NCBI RefSeq assembly: GCF_014333525.1
Contig: NZ_JACSCX010000002.1
Location: 310,001 to 374,000, forward strand
Direction of reading: 5' to 3'
From: Hymenobacter puniceus
Lineage (GTDB): Bacteria > Bacteroidota > Bacteroidia > Cytophagales > Hymenobacteraceae
Length of the DNA: 64,000 nucleotides
The notes below the pieces were generated by a model. It saw only the letters and a list, made by a program, of their open reading frames with translations, searched no databases and had not been told where the DNA came from. Below, one piece after another: positions 28,371 through 39,100 of this stretch. The translations under genes and the position numbers were made by a program. The first letter of the stretch is position 1; every line of letters starts with the position of its first letter.

Positions 28371-29132
28371 ATGAACATACACCTACAGCAAATCCTCGAC
28401 AATCCCCTGGCCGCGCTGGCTGTGGTGAGCAATCTGGTCATCATCGAAAGCCTGCTTTCCGTGGACAACGCGGCCGTGCTGGCCACGATGGTCGGCGACC
28501 TGCCCAAAGAGCAGCGGCAGAAGGCCCTGCGCTACGGCATCATCGGGGCCTACGTGTTTCGGGGCTTGTGCATCCTGTTCGCCTCGTTCCTGATTGAGTT
28601 CTGGTACCTCAAGCCCCTGGGCGGCCTCTACCTGCTGTACCTGGCCTACGACCATTTCCGGGGCCACGCCGCTTCCGCTGACGAGGATGGTGTAGACAAG
28701 CGCAAGAGCCTCGTGTACCGCTACACGCTGGGGCTGCTCGGGCCGTTCTGGGCTACGGTGGCGCTGATTGAGTTGATGGACCTGGCCTTTTCCATCGACA
28801 ACGTGTTTGCCGTGGTGGCCTTCACCGACAACCTGATTCTGATTTGCCTGGGCGTGTTTATCGGTATTCTGGCCATGCGGCTGGTGGCGCAGGCGTTTGT
28901 GCTGCTGATGGCCAAGTACCCGTTTCTGGAAACGGCCGCCTTTGTGGTAATTGGGCTGCTGGGGCTGAAGCTGCTGCTGTCGTTGGTGGAGCACTTTCAG
29001 CCGGATTCCGTCTTCAGCCATTTCCTGGGCAGCGAGGCGGCCGACGCCGGCCTGACCGCGCTGACGGTGGCCATTTTTGGGGTGCCACTGCTGGCTTCTT
29101 GGTTGAAAGCCAAGCGCCGCGCGCCACAATAA
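28371..29132 (+). CDS. TerC-family integral membrane protein
   Basis: 253 residues, about seven membrane helices. The two conserved acidic motifs of the family are present: LLSVDNAAVLATMV in helix 1-2 and FSIDNVFAVVAF in the middle. TerC/Alx-type proteins are linked to metal-ion (manganese) homeostasis and tellurite resistance, often at membrane protein insertion sites. No tellurite genes lie nearby, so a metal-export role is the better guess. ATG 28371. Followed by a bidirectional terminator. Confidence 0.9.
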   Translation: MNIHLQQILDNPLAALAVVSNLVIIESLLSVDNAAVLATMVGDLPKEQRQKALRYGIIGAYVFRGLCILFASFLIEFWYLKPLGGLYLLYLAYDHFRGHAASADEDGVDKRKSLVYRYTLGLLGPFWATVALIELMDLAFSIDNVFAVVAFTDNLILICLGVFIGILAMRLVAQAFVLLMAKYPFLETAAFVVIGLLGLKLLLSLVEHFQPDSVFSHFLGSEAADAGLTALTVAIFGVPLLASWLKAKRRAPQ

Positions 29133-29151
29133 CCGACCAGTATGTACACAG

Positions 29152-29185
29152 AGCGGCCCGGTAGCTTCTCAGTTACCGGGCCGCT
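29152..29185. terminator. Bidirectional terminator between terC and the 29207 gene
   Basis: A 12-base-pair GC-rich stem (AGCGGCCCGGTA with TACCGGGCCGCT) and 10-base loop, followed by TTATTT on the + strand. It lies between convergent stop codons. Confidence 0.8.
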
Positions 29186-29206
29186 TTATTTCTATGGTGG
29201 CTGCCG

Positions 29207-30124
29207 CTACCGGCGGCTGTTAGGTACGCGGAACTGCACGCCTACGCTGGGCACAAACGTAAAGCCGCTGAGCTTTCCGGTGGCATTGTTGAGCAGGCGG
29301 TAGGTGCCATAATTCTGGTAATAGATGCCCATTGACGGCAGGAAGTACAAGTAGCGGTAGCCGACTTTGGCGCTGGCAAACGCCCCGAACGAGTTGTAGC
29401 TCACGCGCTGCTCGGGCAGGCTGGGCACCTTGCCGCCGGGAGTGTATACTTTCTGGTTTTCGAAGCCGTAGCGCAGAAACGAGCGGGAATACACCAGGCC
29501 GTAGGAAAACGCCCCTATTTCCTCTTCCGGCCCAAACGAGTGGCTGATAACCAGCGGCACAATCAGGTCTTTGCGCGAGGCACTGAAGCCCAGGGCATCG
29601 GATATATTGCTCAGATACGGGATGCTCGGGAGCTTGGCGCGCTGGGTGGCAAATTGCAGGCCCACGCTGCCATATGTGGCCCCGGCCGCGCCCTGTGGGC
29701 GCTCCGGCGTGCCCGTCGGACCCATAAACTGGAACATGGCATCGAAGACGTGCGAGCCGAAGGCGTACTTGTAGCCCACATCCACCCGGTCGTAGACGCC
29801 GTAGCGCAGGTACAGATCGGGGGAGGCGCGCAGCGGGTCGAGAGTATAGGCCAAGGCCGCCAACTGCAGGTTGTCGATGGTTTTGGAGTAGCCAACAGTG
29901 TCTTTGTTGCCTGCCGCTTCTGCTGCCGACTTCAGCGTGGAGCCCGTCTTGCTCAAGGTTTCGGTGGCAACATTAAACGACACGTTGCCGCCGCCCCGGA
30001 ACTCACCGCGCGGCGTGACCTTACCGGTGCTGACGATGTTGCGCGGGGCCGAGCAAGCCCCGGCCAGCAGCGACGTAGCGGCCGCCACGGCCAGTGCCGG
30101 ACGAGAAAAAGTAGAGCGTTTCAT
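29207..30124 (-). CDS. Outer-membrane-type lipoprotein, family not recognised
   Basis: 305 residues from ATG 30124. The signal sequence ends in LLAGAC (lipobox-like). The mature protein has alternating aromatic-rich strands (YLRYGVYDRVDVGYKYAFG, VGYRYLYFLPSMGIYYQNYG) and ends VQFRVPNSRR, which fits an outer-membrane beta-barrel or barrel-like protein; the lipobox makes lipid anchoring possible but not certain. It is preceded by a good promoter. The 40 codons upstream of ATG 30124 in frame are Arg/Cys-rich and look non-coding. Function unknown. Confidence 0.75.
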   Translation of the reverse strand: MKRSTFSRPALAVAAATSLLAGACSAPRNIVSTGKVTPRGEFRGGGNVSFNVATETLSKTGSTLKSAAEAAGNKDTVGYSKTIDNLQLAALAYTLDPLRASPDLYLRYGVYDRVDVGYKYAFGSHVFDAMFQFMGPTGTPERPQGAAGATYGSVGLQFATQRAKLPSIPYLSNISDALGFSASRKDLIVPLVISHSFGPEEEIGAFSYGLVYSRSFLRYGFENQKVYTPGGKVPSLPEQRVSYNSFGAFASAKVGYRYLYFLPSMGIYYQNYGTYRLLNNATGKLSGFTFVPSVGVQFRVPNSRR

Positions 30125-30146
30125 ACGCAGGCAGCAGAGAGAGCAG

Positions 30147-30176
30147 AAAAGATAGAACCGGCGGCGCACCGGCCAA
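30147..30176 (-). promoter_or_regulatory. Candidate promoter of the 29207-30124 gene
   Basis: On the - strand TTTTG ending at 30174, exactly 19 bases, then TATCTTTT (30154-30147), one mismatch from TAnnTTTG. The ATG follows after 22 bases. Confidence 0.55.
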
Positions 30177-30365
30177 AACCGGGCCGAAAGTAAGGATACG
30201 CGGCGTGCCCTGCCTGTCCTTCTCCCAAATAAGCTGCATGCCACCCGCTGCAGGCCGGAACGAAAACGCGCGCCGGGTGGTATCTTTCCTGATGGAAGCG
30301 CTACAGACTGAACCTTTCCGTGGCTTGAGCATCAGGTAGTTGTTGCCGCTTTTTGCTTGCTACTT

Positions 30366-30893
30366 ATGTCCCGACTCCTACACCTGCTTTTCCTGTTGCT
30401 GCTGCCGCCATTGGTGCGGGCCGGCGGTCCGGTGTTGCCGGTGGCCACGGTCTACGTGTTTCTGGCCGATACCTGCCCCATCAGCCAGAACGCCACGCCC
30501 ACGCTCCGCGCCCTGCACGCCGCCTACGCGCCGCGCGGCGTACGGTTTGTGGGCGTGTTTCCAGCTTTGCAGATGCATCCGGCCGATGTGGTGCTGTTTC
30601 AGAAGCAGTATCCGCTGCCGTTTCCGGTGCGCCTCGATGCCGGCCAGCAGCTTACGCGCCGCCTGCAGGTGCGCATCACCCCCGAGGTGGTGGTGCTGGC
30701 CCCCGACGAAACCACCGTGCTCTACCAAGGTCGCATTGATGATGCCTACGCCCGCCTGGGCCAGCGCCGTACCGTGGTGCAGCATCACGAATTGCGCGAC
30801 GCTTTGGCCGCTATTGTGGCGCGGCAGCCGGTGCCAGTGCCGCGCACTGAGGCTGTGGGCTGCTTTGTGGCCACGGTCTTGGGTAGCCGCTAA
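30366..30893 (+). CDS. Redoxin (thioredoxin-fold) protein, exported
   Basis: 175 residues with a signal peptide (about 1-20). The thioredoxin-fold part reads VYVFLADTCPISQNATPTL, the CPIS motif of redoxin domains that in other bacteria are fused ahead of a cytochrome c and a copper monooxygenase domain. Only one Cys of the usual CxxC pair is present. VRITPEVVVLAPDETTVLYQGRIDD is the cis-Pro region and the following strand. The next gene, 43 bases downstream, encodes exactly the cytochrome/monooxygenase part, so the two very likely work together in the periplasm. ATG 30366 is chosen over an upstream codon because it starts the signal peptide. Confidence 0.82.
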   Translation: MSRLLHLLFLLLLPPLVRAGGPVLPVATVYVFLADTCPISQNATPTLRALHAAYAPRGVRFVGVFPALQMHPADVVLFQKQYPLPFPVRLDAGQQLTRRLQVRITPEVVVLAPDETTVLYQGRIDDAYARLGQRRTVVQHHELRDALAAIVARQPVPVPRTEAVGCFVATVLGSR

Positions 30894-30936
30894 GTTCACT
30901 CTGATATATTCCGACTGGTTGAAAATCCTGCTTTCT

Positions 30937-32502
30937 ATGAAACACCTGATACGCTTTGTTTTGCTGCTTACTGTGGCCCCGGCGCTGGCGCAACAGCCGC
31001 AGCTCACGTTCAGCGAGCATATTGCGCCCATCATCTACCAGCACTGCACCTCCTGCCACCGCACCGGCGAGGTGGCGCCGTTTCCGCTAGCCAGCTACCA
31101 AGACGTAGTCAGCCACGCACCCACCATCAAGTTCGTGACGGGCATCCGGTATATGCCGCCCTGGAAGGCCGACCCCAACTACACGCACTTCCTCGACGAA
31201 AACACGCTCACAGACTCGGAAATCCAGAAAATAAGGGACTGGGTGGATGGCGGTATGGTGCGCGGCAACCCTGCCCTAGAGCCGGCGCTACCCACGTTTC
31301 CGGCTGGCTCGCAGTTGGGCACGCCCGATTTGGTAGTGCCAATGGCGCAGAAGTTCACGCACCAGGGCAATCTGCAGGATTTGTACCGGGTGTTCGTGCT
31401 GCCCACCCGCCTGCCAACCGACCGAGATATTGCGGCCGTGGAATTCCGGGCCGGCAACAAGCGCATCACCCACCACGCCATTATTGGCATAGATACCACG
31501 CAGCGGGCTCAGGCCTTGGATGCCCAGGATCCCGGCTACGGCTACACGCGCTTCGGAGGCTTCGGCTTTTCGGCCACCGAGGAAAACTGGGCCGGCTGGG
31601 TGCCCGGCGCTACAGCCCGCTATTTCCCTAATGGGTTGGGCAAAAAGCTGGCCCGCAATGCCAGCATTCTGGTGCAGGTGCACTACGGCCCCACGGCCCT
31701 CACCCAAACCGATTCGTCGGTGGTGAACCTGTTTTTCAGTCGCCAGCCGGTGCAGCGCTACGTTCAGACCCTGCCGCTGACGCCACTCAATCTCACCAAC
31801 GGGCCGTTTGTCATTCCGGCGGGCCAGGTGAAAACCTTTCACGCCGAGTTTCGGGTGCCGCTGGATGTGAGCTTGGTGAGCGTGCTGCCCCACGCGCATT
31901 TGCTGGGCAAGAAGTGGCGCATCTGGGCCGTGAAGCCTTCCGGTGATACTATCCGCATCCTGAAAATCAACGACTGGGACTTCAACTGGCAGGGTGCCTA
32001 CCGGTTCCCGCGCCTGCTCAAAATCCCGGCCGGCTCGCGCCTTATGGCCGACGCCACCTACGACAACACCGCCAGCAACCCCCGCAACCCGTTTTCGCCG
32101 CCCCAAACCGTGCAGTGGGGCGAGCAAACCACCGCCGAAATGCTGGTCGCCTACTTCGACGTAGTGCCCTACCGCCCCGGCGACGAGAACATCGTGCTCA
32201 GCAACCAATCGGCAAAGGAGCTGTTGCGGCGGCCCGAGGCCCGGCTGTATCCGGTGTACCCGAATCCGGTGGCGGCCGGCGTGGTTACCATTGGCTTCAG
32301 CTTACCTGATGCCGCGGCAGTTTCGGTGCTGCTGACCGACGCGCAGGGCCGCGTGGTGCGCCAGCCAGCCCAAAGCCGGCGCTACAGTGGCGGCACGCAT
32401 ACTTTGGAGCTGCCCACTACCGGCCTGGCAGCGGGCTTGTACTTAGTGAAGCTGCAAACCCCCGATTTCACCCAAACCCAAAAGCTGGTGCTGCTCAGGT
32501 AA
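30937..32502 (+). CDS. T9SS-sorted monohaem cytochrome c / copper type II monooxygenase-like protein
   Basis: 521 residues. A signal peptide (1-18, ending ALAQ) precedes a cytochrome c domain with one CxxCH site (YQHCTSCHRTGEVAPFPL) and the typical RYMPPWKADP and WVDGGM segments. The middle part has His-rich motifs of the copper type II ascorbate-dependent (PHM/DBM-like) monooxygenases: KRITHHAIIGID, ILVQVHYGP and LPHAHLLGKKW. The end is a type A T9SS sorting domain (VYPNPVAAGVVTIGF to TQKLVLL). It should be secreted or surface-attached. Together with the redoxin just upstream it reproduces, in two genes, an architecture usually seen as one long protein. The oxidised substrate is unknown. ATG 30937 gives the signal peptide. 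Confidence 0.85.
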   Translation: MKHLIRFVLLLTVAPALAQQPQLTFSEHIAPIIYQHCTSCHRTGEVAPFPLASYQDVVSHAPTIKFVTGIRYMPPWKADPNYTHFLDENTLTDSEIQKIRDWVDGGMVRGNPALEPALPTFPAGSQLGTPDLVVPMAQKFTHQGNLQDLYRVFVLPTRLPTDRDIAAVEFRAGNKRITHHAIIGIDTTQRAQALDAQDPGYGYTRFGGFGFSATEENWAGWVPGATARYFPNGLGKKLARNASILVQVHYGPTALTQTDSSVVNLFFSRQPVQRYVQTLPLTPLNLTNGPFVIPAGQVKTFHAEFRVPLDVSLVSVLPHAHLLGKKWRIWAVKPSGDTIRILKINDWDFNWQGAYRFPRLLKIPAGSRLMADATYDNTASNPRNPFSPPQTVQWGEQTTAEMLVAYFDVVPYRPGDENIVLSNQSAKELLRRPEARLYPVYPNPVAAGVVTIGFSLPDAAAVSVLLTDAQGRVVRQPAQSRRYSGGTHTLELPTTGLAAGLYLVKLQTPDFTQTQKLVLLR

Positions 32503-32533
32503 CTTGTTGTTGCAGGCTCACGATGTTTCTGAC

Positions 32534-32567
32534 GCAAAAAGCGCTGCCAACCGGTAGCGCTTTTTGC
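32534..32567 (+). terminator. Rho-independent terminator after the cytochrome/monooxygenase gene
   Basis: A 12-base-pair stem (32534-32545 with 32556-32567) with A-run on one side and TTTTTG on the other. Confidence 0.85.
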
Positions 32568-32679
32568 TTGCAAGTTGATTAGGGGGCGCTGGCGGGCTGA
32601 TTTATTGGGGAACTGCGTGCCGTTGGTGCGGCTTCAGGTTTTAATTCCGCATTTTTAGCGCTCAATTCCCGACTACCTG

Positions 32680-33741
32680 ATGAACATACTATACGGAGTG
32701 CCCGGCGAGGGTATGGGCCACGCCACGCGCAGCAAGGTGGTCATTGCGCATTTGCTGGCGCAGGGGCACGAAGTGAGTGTGGTGAGCAGCAGCCGGGCCT
32801 ACCAACTGCTGGCGCGCACGTTTCCGGGCCGGGTGCACGAAATCCGGGGCTTCCATCTGGCCTACAGAGATGTGGTAGTGAGTAAAGCCCGCACAGCGGC
32901 CCTCACGCTCCGCAACGCGCCCGACAACCTGCTCACCAACTTCCGGCGCTACCGCAACCTGCCCTGTGCCGACCGGTTCGACTGCGTTATTTCCGACTTC
33001 GAGTCGTTCAGCTACCTATTTGCCCGCTGGAAAAACCTGCCCGTCATCAGCATCGACAACATGCAGATTATTAGTCGGGCGCGGCTGGATGTGGTGGTGC
33101 CACCCACGGAGCGCGGCAACTTCGACGTAGCCCGTGGCATTGTGCGGGCCAAGCTGCCGCGCAGCCACCATTACTTTGTCAGCACGTTCTTTCCGCTACC
33201 GGTGGTGCGGCCCGCCACCACACTGGTACCGCCCATTATCCGGCCCGAGATTCTGGCGGCGCACCCCACGGCCGGCTCACACGTGCTGGTGTATCAGTCG
33301 GCTACCACGCAGCAGGGACTGGTGCCGCTGCTGCAGGCGCTGCCGGGGCAGGAGTTTCGGGTGTATGGCTTCAACAAAGAGGAAACCCACGGCAACGTGC
33401 AGCTGAAAGCCTTCAGCGAGCAGGGTTTCATCGAGGATTTAGCGTCGGCGCGGGCTGTTATTACCAACGGCGGCTTCTCACTGATCAGCGAGGCCGTGTA
33501 CCTGCACAAGCCCATTTGTGCTGTACCCATTCCGGCCCAGTTCGAGCAGTTTCTCAACGCTGCCCAAGTGCAGAAGCTAGGCTACGGCCGCCATTTCACT
33601 GAACTGTCAGCCGACAACCTAAAAGCGTTTCTCTACGACCTATCCGGCTTCGAGGCGGCCCTGAGTGCGTACCAGCAGGATGGCAATGAGGAGTTGTTCC
33701 GGCAGTTAGATACAGCGTTGAACGCACTACCAAAGCAGTAA
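32680..33741 (+). CDS. Glycosyltransferase, GT-B fold (MurG/UGT-like)
   Basis: 353 residues. The N-terminal GVPGEGMGHATRSKVVI is the glycine-rich loop of MurG-like and UDP-glycosyltransferase proteins, and the C-terminal half has the nucleotide-sugar site (ARAVITNGGFSLISEAVYLHKPICAVPI, then a QFEQFLNAAQVQKLGYG segment). No membrane helix or signal peptide, so cytoplasmic or membrane-peripheral. Donor and acceptor are unknown; glycolipid synthesis is plausible. It stands alone. Its TAA stop is part of the inverted repeat that follows. Confidence 0.85.
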   Translation: MNILYGVPGEGMGHATRSKVVIAHLLAQGHEVSVVSSSRAYQLLARTFPGRVHEIRGFHLAYRDVVVSKARTAALTLRNAPDNLLTNFRRYRNLPCADRFDCVISDFESFSYLFARWKNLPVISIDNMQIISRARLDVVVPPTERGNFDVARGIVRAKLPRSHHYFVSTFFPLPVVRPATTLVPPIIRPEILAAHPTAGSHVLVYQSATTQQGLVPLLQALPGQEFRVYGFNKEETHGNVQLKAFSEQGFIEDLASARAVITNGGFSLISEAVYLHKPICAVPIPAQFEQFLNAAQVQKLGYGRHFTELSADNLKAFLYDLSGFEAALSAYQQDGNEELFRQLDTALNALPKQ

Positions 33742-33822
33742 TGCGAAGTCTTGCGTCGCGACTCAGTTCTGCCAGTCGGTTGGTGGTCGGCACAGCTGAG
33801 TCGCGACGTAAGACTTCGCGTT
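33739..33822. repeat. Long inverted repeat overlapping the glycosyltransferase stop codon
   Basis: Arms of about 27 bases (33739-33765 and 33796-33822, two mismatches), core GCGAAGTCTTGCGTCGCG. The sequence differs from the GTCAT family. The left arm begins with the TAA stop of the glycosyltransferase; the loop is about 30 bases. May act as terminator. Confidence 0.8.
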
Positions 33823-33914
33823 ACACTATCGTTCAACAACGCACCAAGTAGGAGCTTGGCATTACAATCGTCCACAAAATCCGATTAATCCGGCTAATCC
33901 GACGAAATCCGTGA

Positions 33915-35336
<1,422 letters not shown>

Positions 35337-35365
35337 ATATAGAAACGCCAAATGGCTGTTTTACC

Positions 35366-35373
35366 TATCTTTG
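35366..35373 (+). promoter_or_regulatory. -7 box (TATCTTTG) before the NlpC/P60 gene
   Basis: A perfect TAnnTTTG five bases before ATG 35379. It argues for that start rather than ATG 35352, which lies upstream of the box. No good -33 TTG was found at the right distance. Confidence 0.45.
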
Positions 35374-35378
35374 ACCCG

Positions 35379-36050
35379 ATGCGGGACCCTAGAACGAAGG
35401 TACAGTATACGACGCATAGGCGCCTTTGGTGGCCGCTGCTACTGGTGGCGCTGATAGGCTGGCTGGCTGGCTGCAGCGCCCCCAAGAAGGTCAACTACCG
35501 CAACGGTCGCTACCACTCAGCGCGCGACATGGCCCGGATGAAAGCCGAAGAGCGGCGCCGCCGCGGCAGCCGCCCGGTTACCAAATCCAAGTCCAAAGCC
35601 ACTACGGCCTCCGGCAAAGCCAAAATCGTGACCAAGCACCGCAGTACGCCGGCCAACGCCAGCCGCGCCATCGTTACGGTTATTGAAACGGCCCGCTCTT
35701 TCCAGGGAACTCCTTATAAGTATGGTGGCACTTCGCGCCTGGGCATGGACTGCTCGGGCCTGCTCTACAATTCTTTTGCCGCCATCGACGTAGCTATTCC
35801 TCGCTCTAGCAATGAGCAGGCCATCTGGGGCACCCCCGTAAAGCCGCAGGACCTGAAGGCAGGGGATTTGGTATTTTTCGGGGCCTCGCCGGGCAGCTCC
35901 ACCATCACACATGTGGGCTTGGTAACAGAAGCTACGCCAGAAGGCGTGCAGTTCATTCACGCATCCAGTTCGGCGGGAGTAGTGGAAAACAGCCTGGAAA
36001 GTGACTATTACTTAAGCCGCTACATCAAAGCGGTGCGGCCAGTATTGTAG
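35379..36050 (+). CDS. NlpC/P60 (C40) cell-wall peptidase lipoprotein
   Basis: 223 residues. The signal RLWWPLLLVALIGWLAGC ends in a lipobox (LAGC). A basic Arg/Lys/Ser-rich linker (about 45-105) leads to the NlpC/P60 domain with catalytic Cys in LGMDCSGLLYNSF, His in ITHVGLV and a third polar position in FIHASS. The family cleaves gamma-D-Glu to diamino acid bonds in peptidoglycan stem peptides. It is lipid-anchored in the periplasm. Start ATG 35379 or 35352; the former fits the promoter and gives a normal signal length. Confidence 0.88.
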   Translation: MRDPRTKVQYTTHRRLWWPLLLVALIGWLAGCSAPKKVNYRNGRYHSARDMARMKAEERRRRGSRPVTKSKSKATTASGKAKIVTKHRSTPANASRAIVTVIETARSFQGTPYKYGGTSRLGMDCSGLLYNSFAAIDVAIPRSSNEQAIWGTPVKPQDLKAGDLVFFGASPGSSTITHVGLVTEATPEGVQFIHASSSAGVVENSLESDYYLSRYIKAVRPVL

Positions 36051-36141
36051 AAATTCCCTTCTACCTTTGTCCACAAGTATGAACTTTTCTCCCGGTTGCG
36101 AATCATAAAGATTCAGTAATGGATTTTGGCAGTTATAGCTG

Positions 36142-36149
36142 TACTTTTG
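36142..36149 (+). promoter_or_regulatory. -7 box (TACTTTTG) before the first Oar-like receptor
   Basis: TAnnTTTG match 47 bases before ATG 36197. The leader that follows, with CACCAAT and CTTTTATGAAAC, is also seen before the second receptor. Confidence 0.4.
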
Positions 36150-36196
36150 CGCCGGATTTAAGAAGCTCCCCTCTTTTCTCACCAATACCCCCTTTT

Positions 36197-39100
36197 ATGA
36201 AACACCAACGTTTACTCCATCTCCTGGTGCTGTTGCTGACGCTGCTGTCAGCACACACTGGTTGGAGCCAGGGTGCCACAACCTCCGCCATGAACGGGGT
36301 TATTACCGATAAGGATGGATCGGGCCTGCCGGGTGCTACGGTAATTGCCATTCATACACCCACCAATACGCAGTATGTGGCGCCTACAAATTCCGAAGGC
36401 CGTTACAACATTCAAAACATGCGCGTTGGTGGTCCATATTCGGTCCGCATTACGTTTGTGGGTTATAAGGATGCCAACCGGGAGGGTATCTTCCTGACGC
36501 TGGGCCAAAACCTGCGTCTGGACACCAACCTGAGCGAGGCTACCACTGAGTTGGCCGGCGTAACCGTTACGGGCCAGCAAAGCCAGGTAATCAATGCAGG
36601 CCGTACGGGTGCTGAAACCACTATTTCACGTGAGCAGATTCAGCGTCTGCCAACCTTGAACCGTAGCCTGCAGGATTTCGTGCGTGTTTCGCCACAGTCG
36701 AACGGCGGCGGTAGCAGCTCTATCGGAGGTTCCAACAACCGCTATAATAACATCACTATCGATGGCGCCGTGAACAACGACGTATTCGGTCTGGCTGGTT
36801 CAGGTACGCCCGGTGGCCAGTCGGGCACGCAGCCAATTTCGCTGGATGCTATCCAGGAAATTCAGGTGGTGGTTGCTCCGTACGACGTGACGCTGGGTAA
36901 CTTCACGGGTGGTGGCGTAAACGCTGTAACGCGTTCCGGCTCCAACGACCTGTCGGCTTCGATCTATGGTTTCGGCCGCAACCAGGATATCGTAGGCAAA
37001 AGTATTTCGGAGCCCCGCACTAAAGCAGCTGAGTTCTACAACTACCAGACGGGTGCCCGCGTAGGTGGCGCCATCGTGCGTGACAAGGTGTTCTTCTTTG
37101 CCAACGCTGAAATCAGCCGTCGCAACGAGCCTTTGGGCTTCGTACCCGGTGCTACTGATTCGCGCCTCGACCTGAATGTTATTAATACCATTGCTACCAC
37201 TGCTGCTGAGCGCTACCGTTACGACGTAGGTGCCTTCGGCGACATCACACGCCGCACTGAGAGCACCAAAATCTTCGGTCGTCTGGACTTCAACCTCTCC
37301 GATGATCATCAGCTCACGCTGCGCCACAACTTCATCGATGCTTTCGACGACAACATCGGTCGTACGTCGACATCGCTGCGTTTTGGCAGCAATACCTACA
37401 AGTTCAACAACAGCACGAACAGCACCGTAGCCGAACTTAACAGCCGCTTTGGTGCCGTGTCGAACAAGCTGTTGCTAAGCTATTCGCGTATTCGCGACAC
37501 TCGCGACGTTCCTGGCTCCCTGTTCCCAACGATTGAAATCAATGAAGCTGGCAACCGCTACACCTTTGGTACGGAGCGCAGCTCGGGCTTCAACCAGCTC
37601 GATCAGGACATTGTGGAACTGACCGACAACGTAACGCGCGCTATCGGTAAGCACACCTTCACATTGGGCACGCACAACGAGTTCTTCAAGTTCCGCAACC
37701 TGTTTATCAACAACGGTGTGGGTTACTACCAGTTCAACTCGTTGGCTGACTTCACGGCCGCTACGCCTCGCGTAAACCGTTTGCAAGCTGCCTATGCCAC
37801 CAATAATAACGGCGAAGCTACGTTTAGCGCTATGCAGTTTGGTGTGTATCTGCAGGACCAGTACTCGCCAGTTGAAAACCTGCGTCTGACGCTGGGTGCT
37901 CGTCTGGACGTGCCGTTCTTCTTCGACAAGCCCGGCTTCAACCAAGGCGTTACCGACCAGTTCGGTGCTAACATCCGGACCGATAATGTGCCGAATGGCC
38001 AACTACTGTTTGCTCCGCGTGCCGGTTTCAACTGGGACGTAAATAACGACGCCCAAATTCAGGTGCGTGGTGGTACTGGTATCTTCACCGGCCGTGTACC
38101 ATTCGTATGGATTTCCAACAGCTTCACCAACAGCGGCCTGATTCAGGGCGCAGTAGATGCTCGTCCTACGGGCACGGGTGCCAACACGGTGTATCCGCCC
38201 GTCGTAACCGATCCAACGCAGATTCCTACAGTCTTCACCACGGCTCCTTACTCGCCGGTGCGTACTTCGGAAATCAACGTACTGGAGAAGGATTTCAAAC
38301 TGCCCCAGGTATGGCGTACCAACCTGGCCGTTGACTTCCGCCTCCCCGGCGACGTCGTAGCCACGCTGGAGGGTATCTACTCGAAGACCCTCAACGACAT
38401 CTACTACCGCAACATCAACCTAGTAGAGCCTACCGGCCGTCTGATTGGTCCCGACCAGCGCCCAACGTATCCGGCTGCTCGTCAGCGGAACACCAACTAC
38501 ACCAACGTTCTGCTGCTCGACAACACCAACAAAGGCTACCGCTACAACGGTACTGTGCAGTTGCAGAAGAACTTCACCAACGGTCTGAACACGTCGGCGG
38601 CTTACACCTACGGTATGTCGAAAGAGGTGAACAGCGGCTCCAGCAGCACGGCTCTTTCCAACTGGCAGTTCAACCAGGTGCAGTTTGATCCAAACAACCC
38701 CGAGGTTGGTTTCTCACGCAACGACCAGCGTCACCGCGTATTGCTGACCGGCGGTTACACCTTCAAGTATGCCGGCGATAAACTAGCTACTAACATTTCA
38801 GCTATCTACGAAGGCCTGGCTGGTGCTCCGATTGCTTACGTATACGGCCAGGGTGGCCGCGACCTGAACAACGATGGTGCTTTTGGCAACGACCTGATTT
38901 ACATCCCGCGCGACGCGAATGACCCAAATGAAATTTCCATCGTGACCAGTGGCGCTTCTGATACGCGTACTGTTGCTCAGATCCGGGAGCAACTGGAGGC
39001 TTTCATCCAAAACGACCCCTATCTGCGCAATAACCGCGGCCAAATTGCGGAGCGCTTTGCTGCTCGTACGCCTTGGACGCACCAGGTAGATATCCGCATC

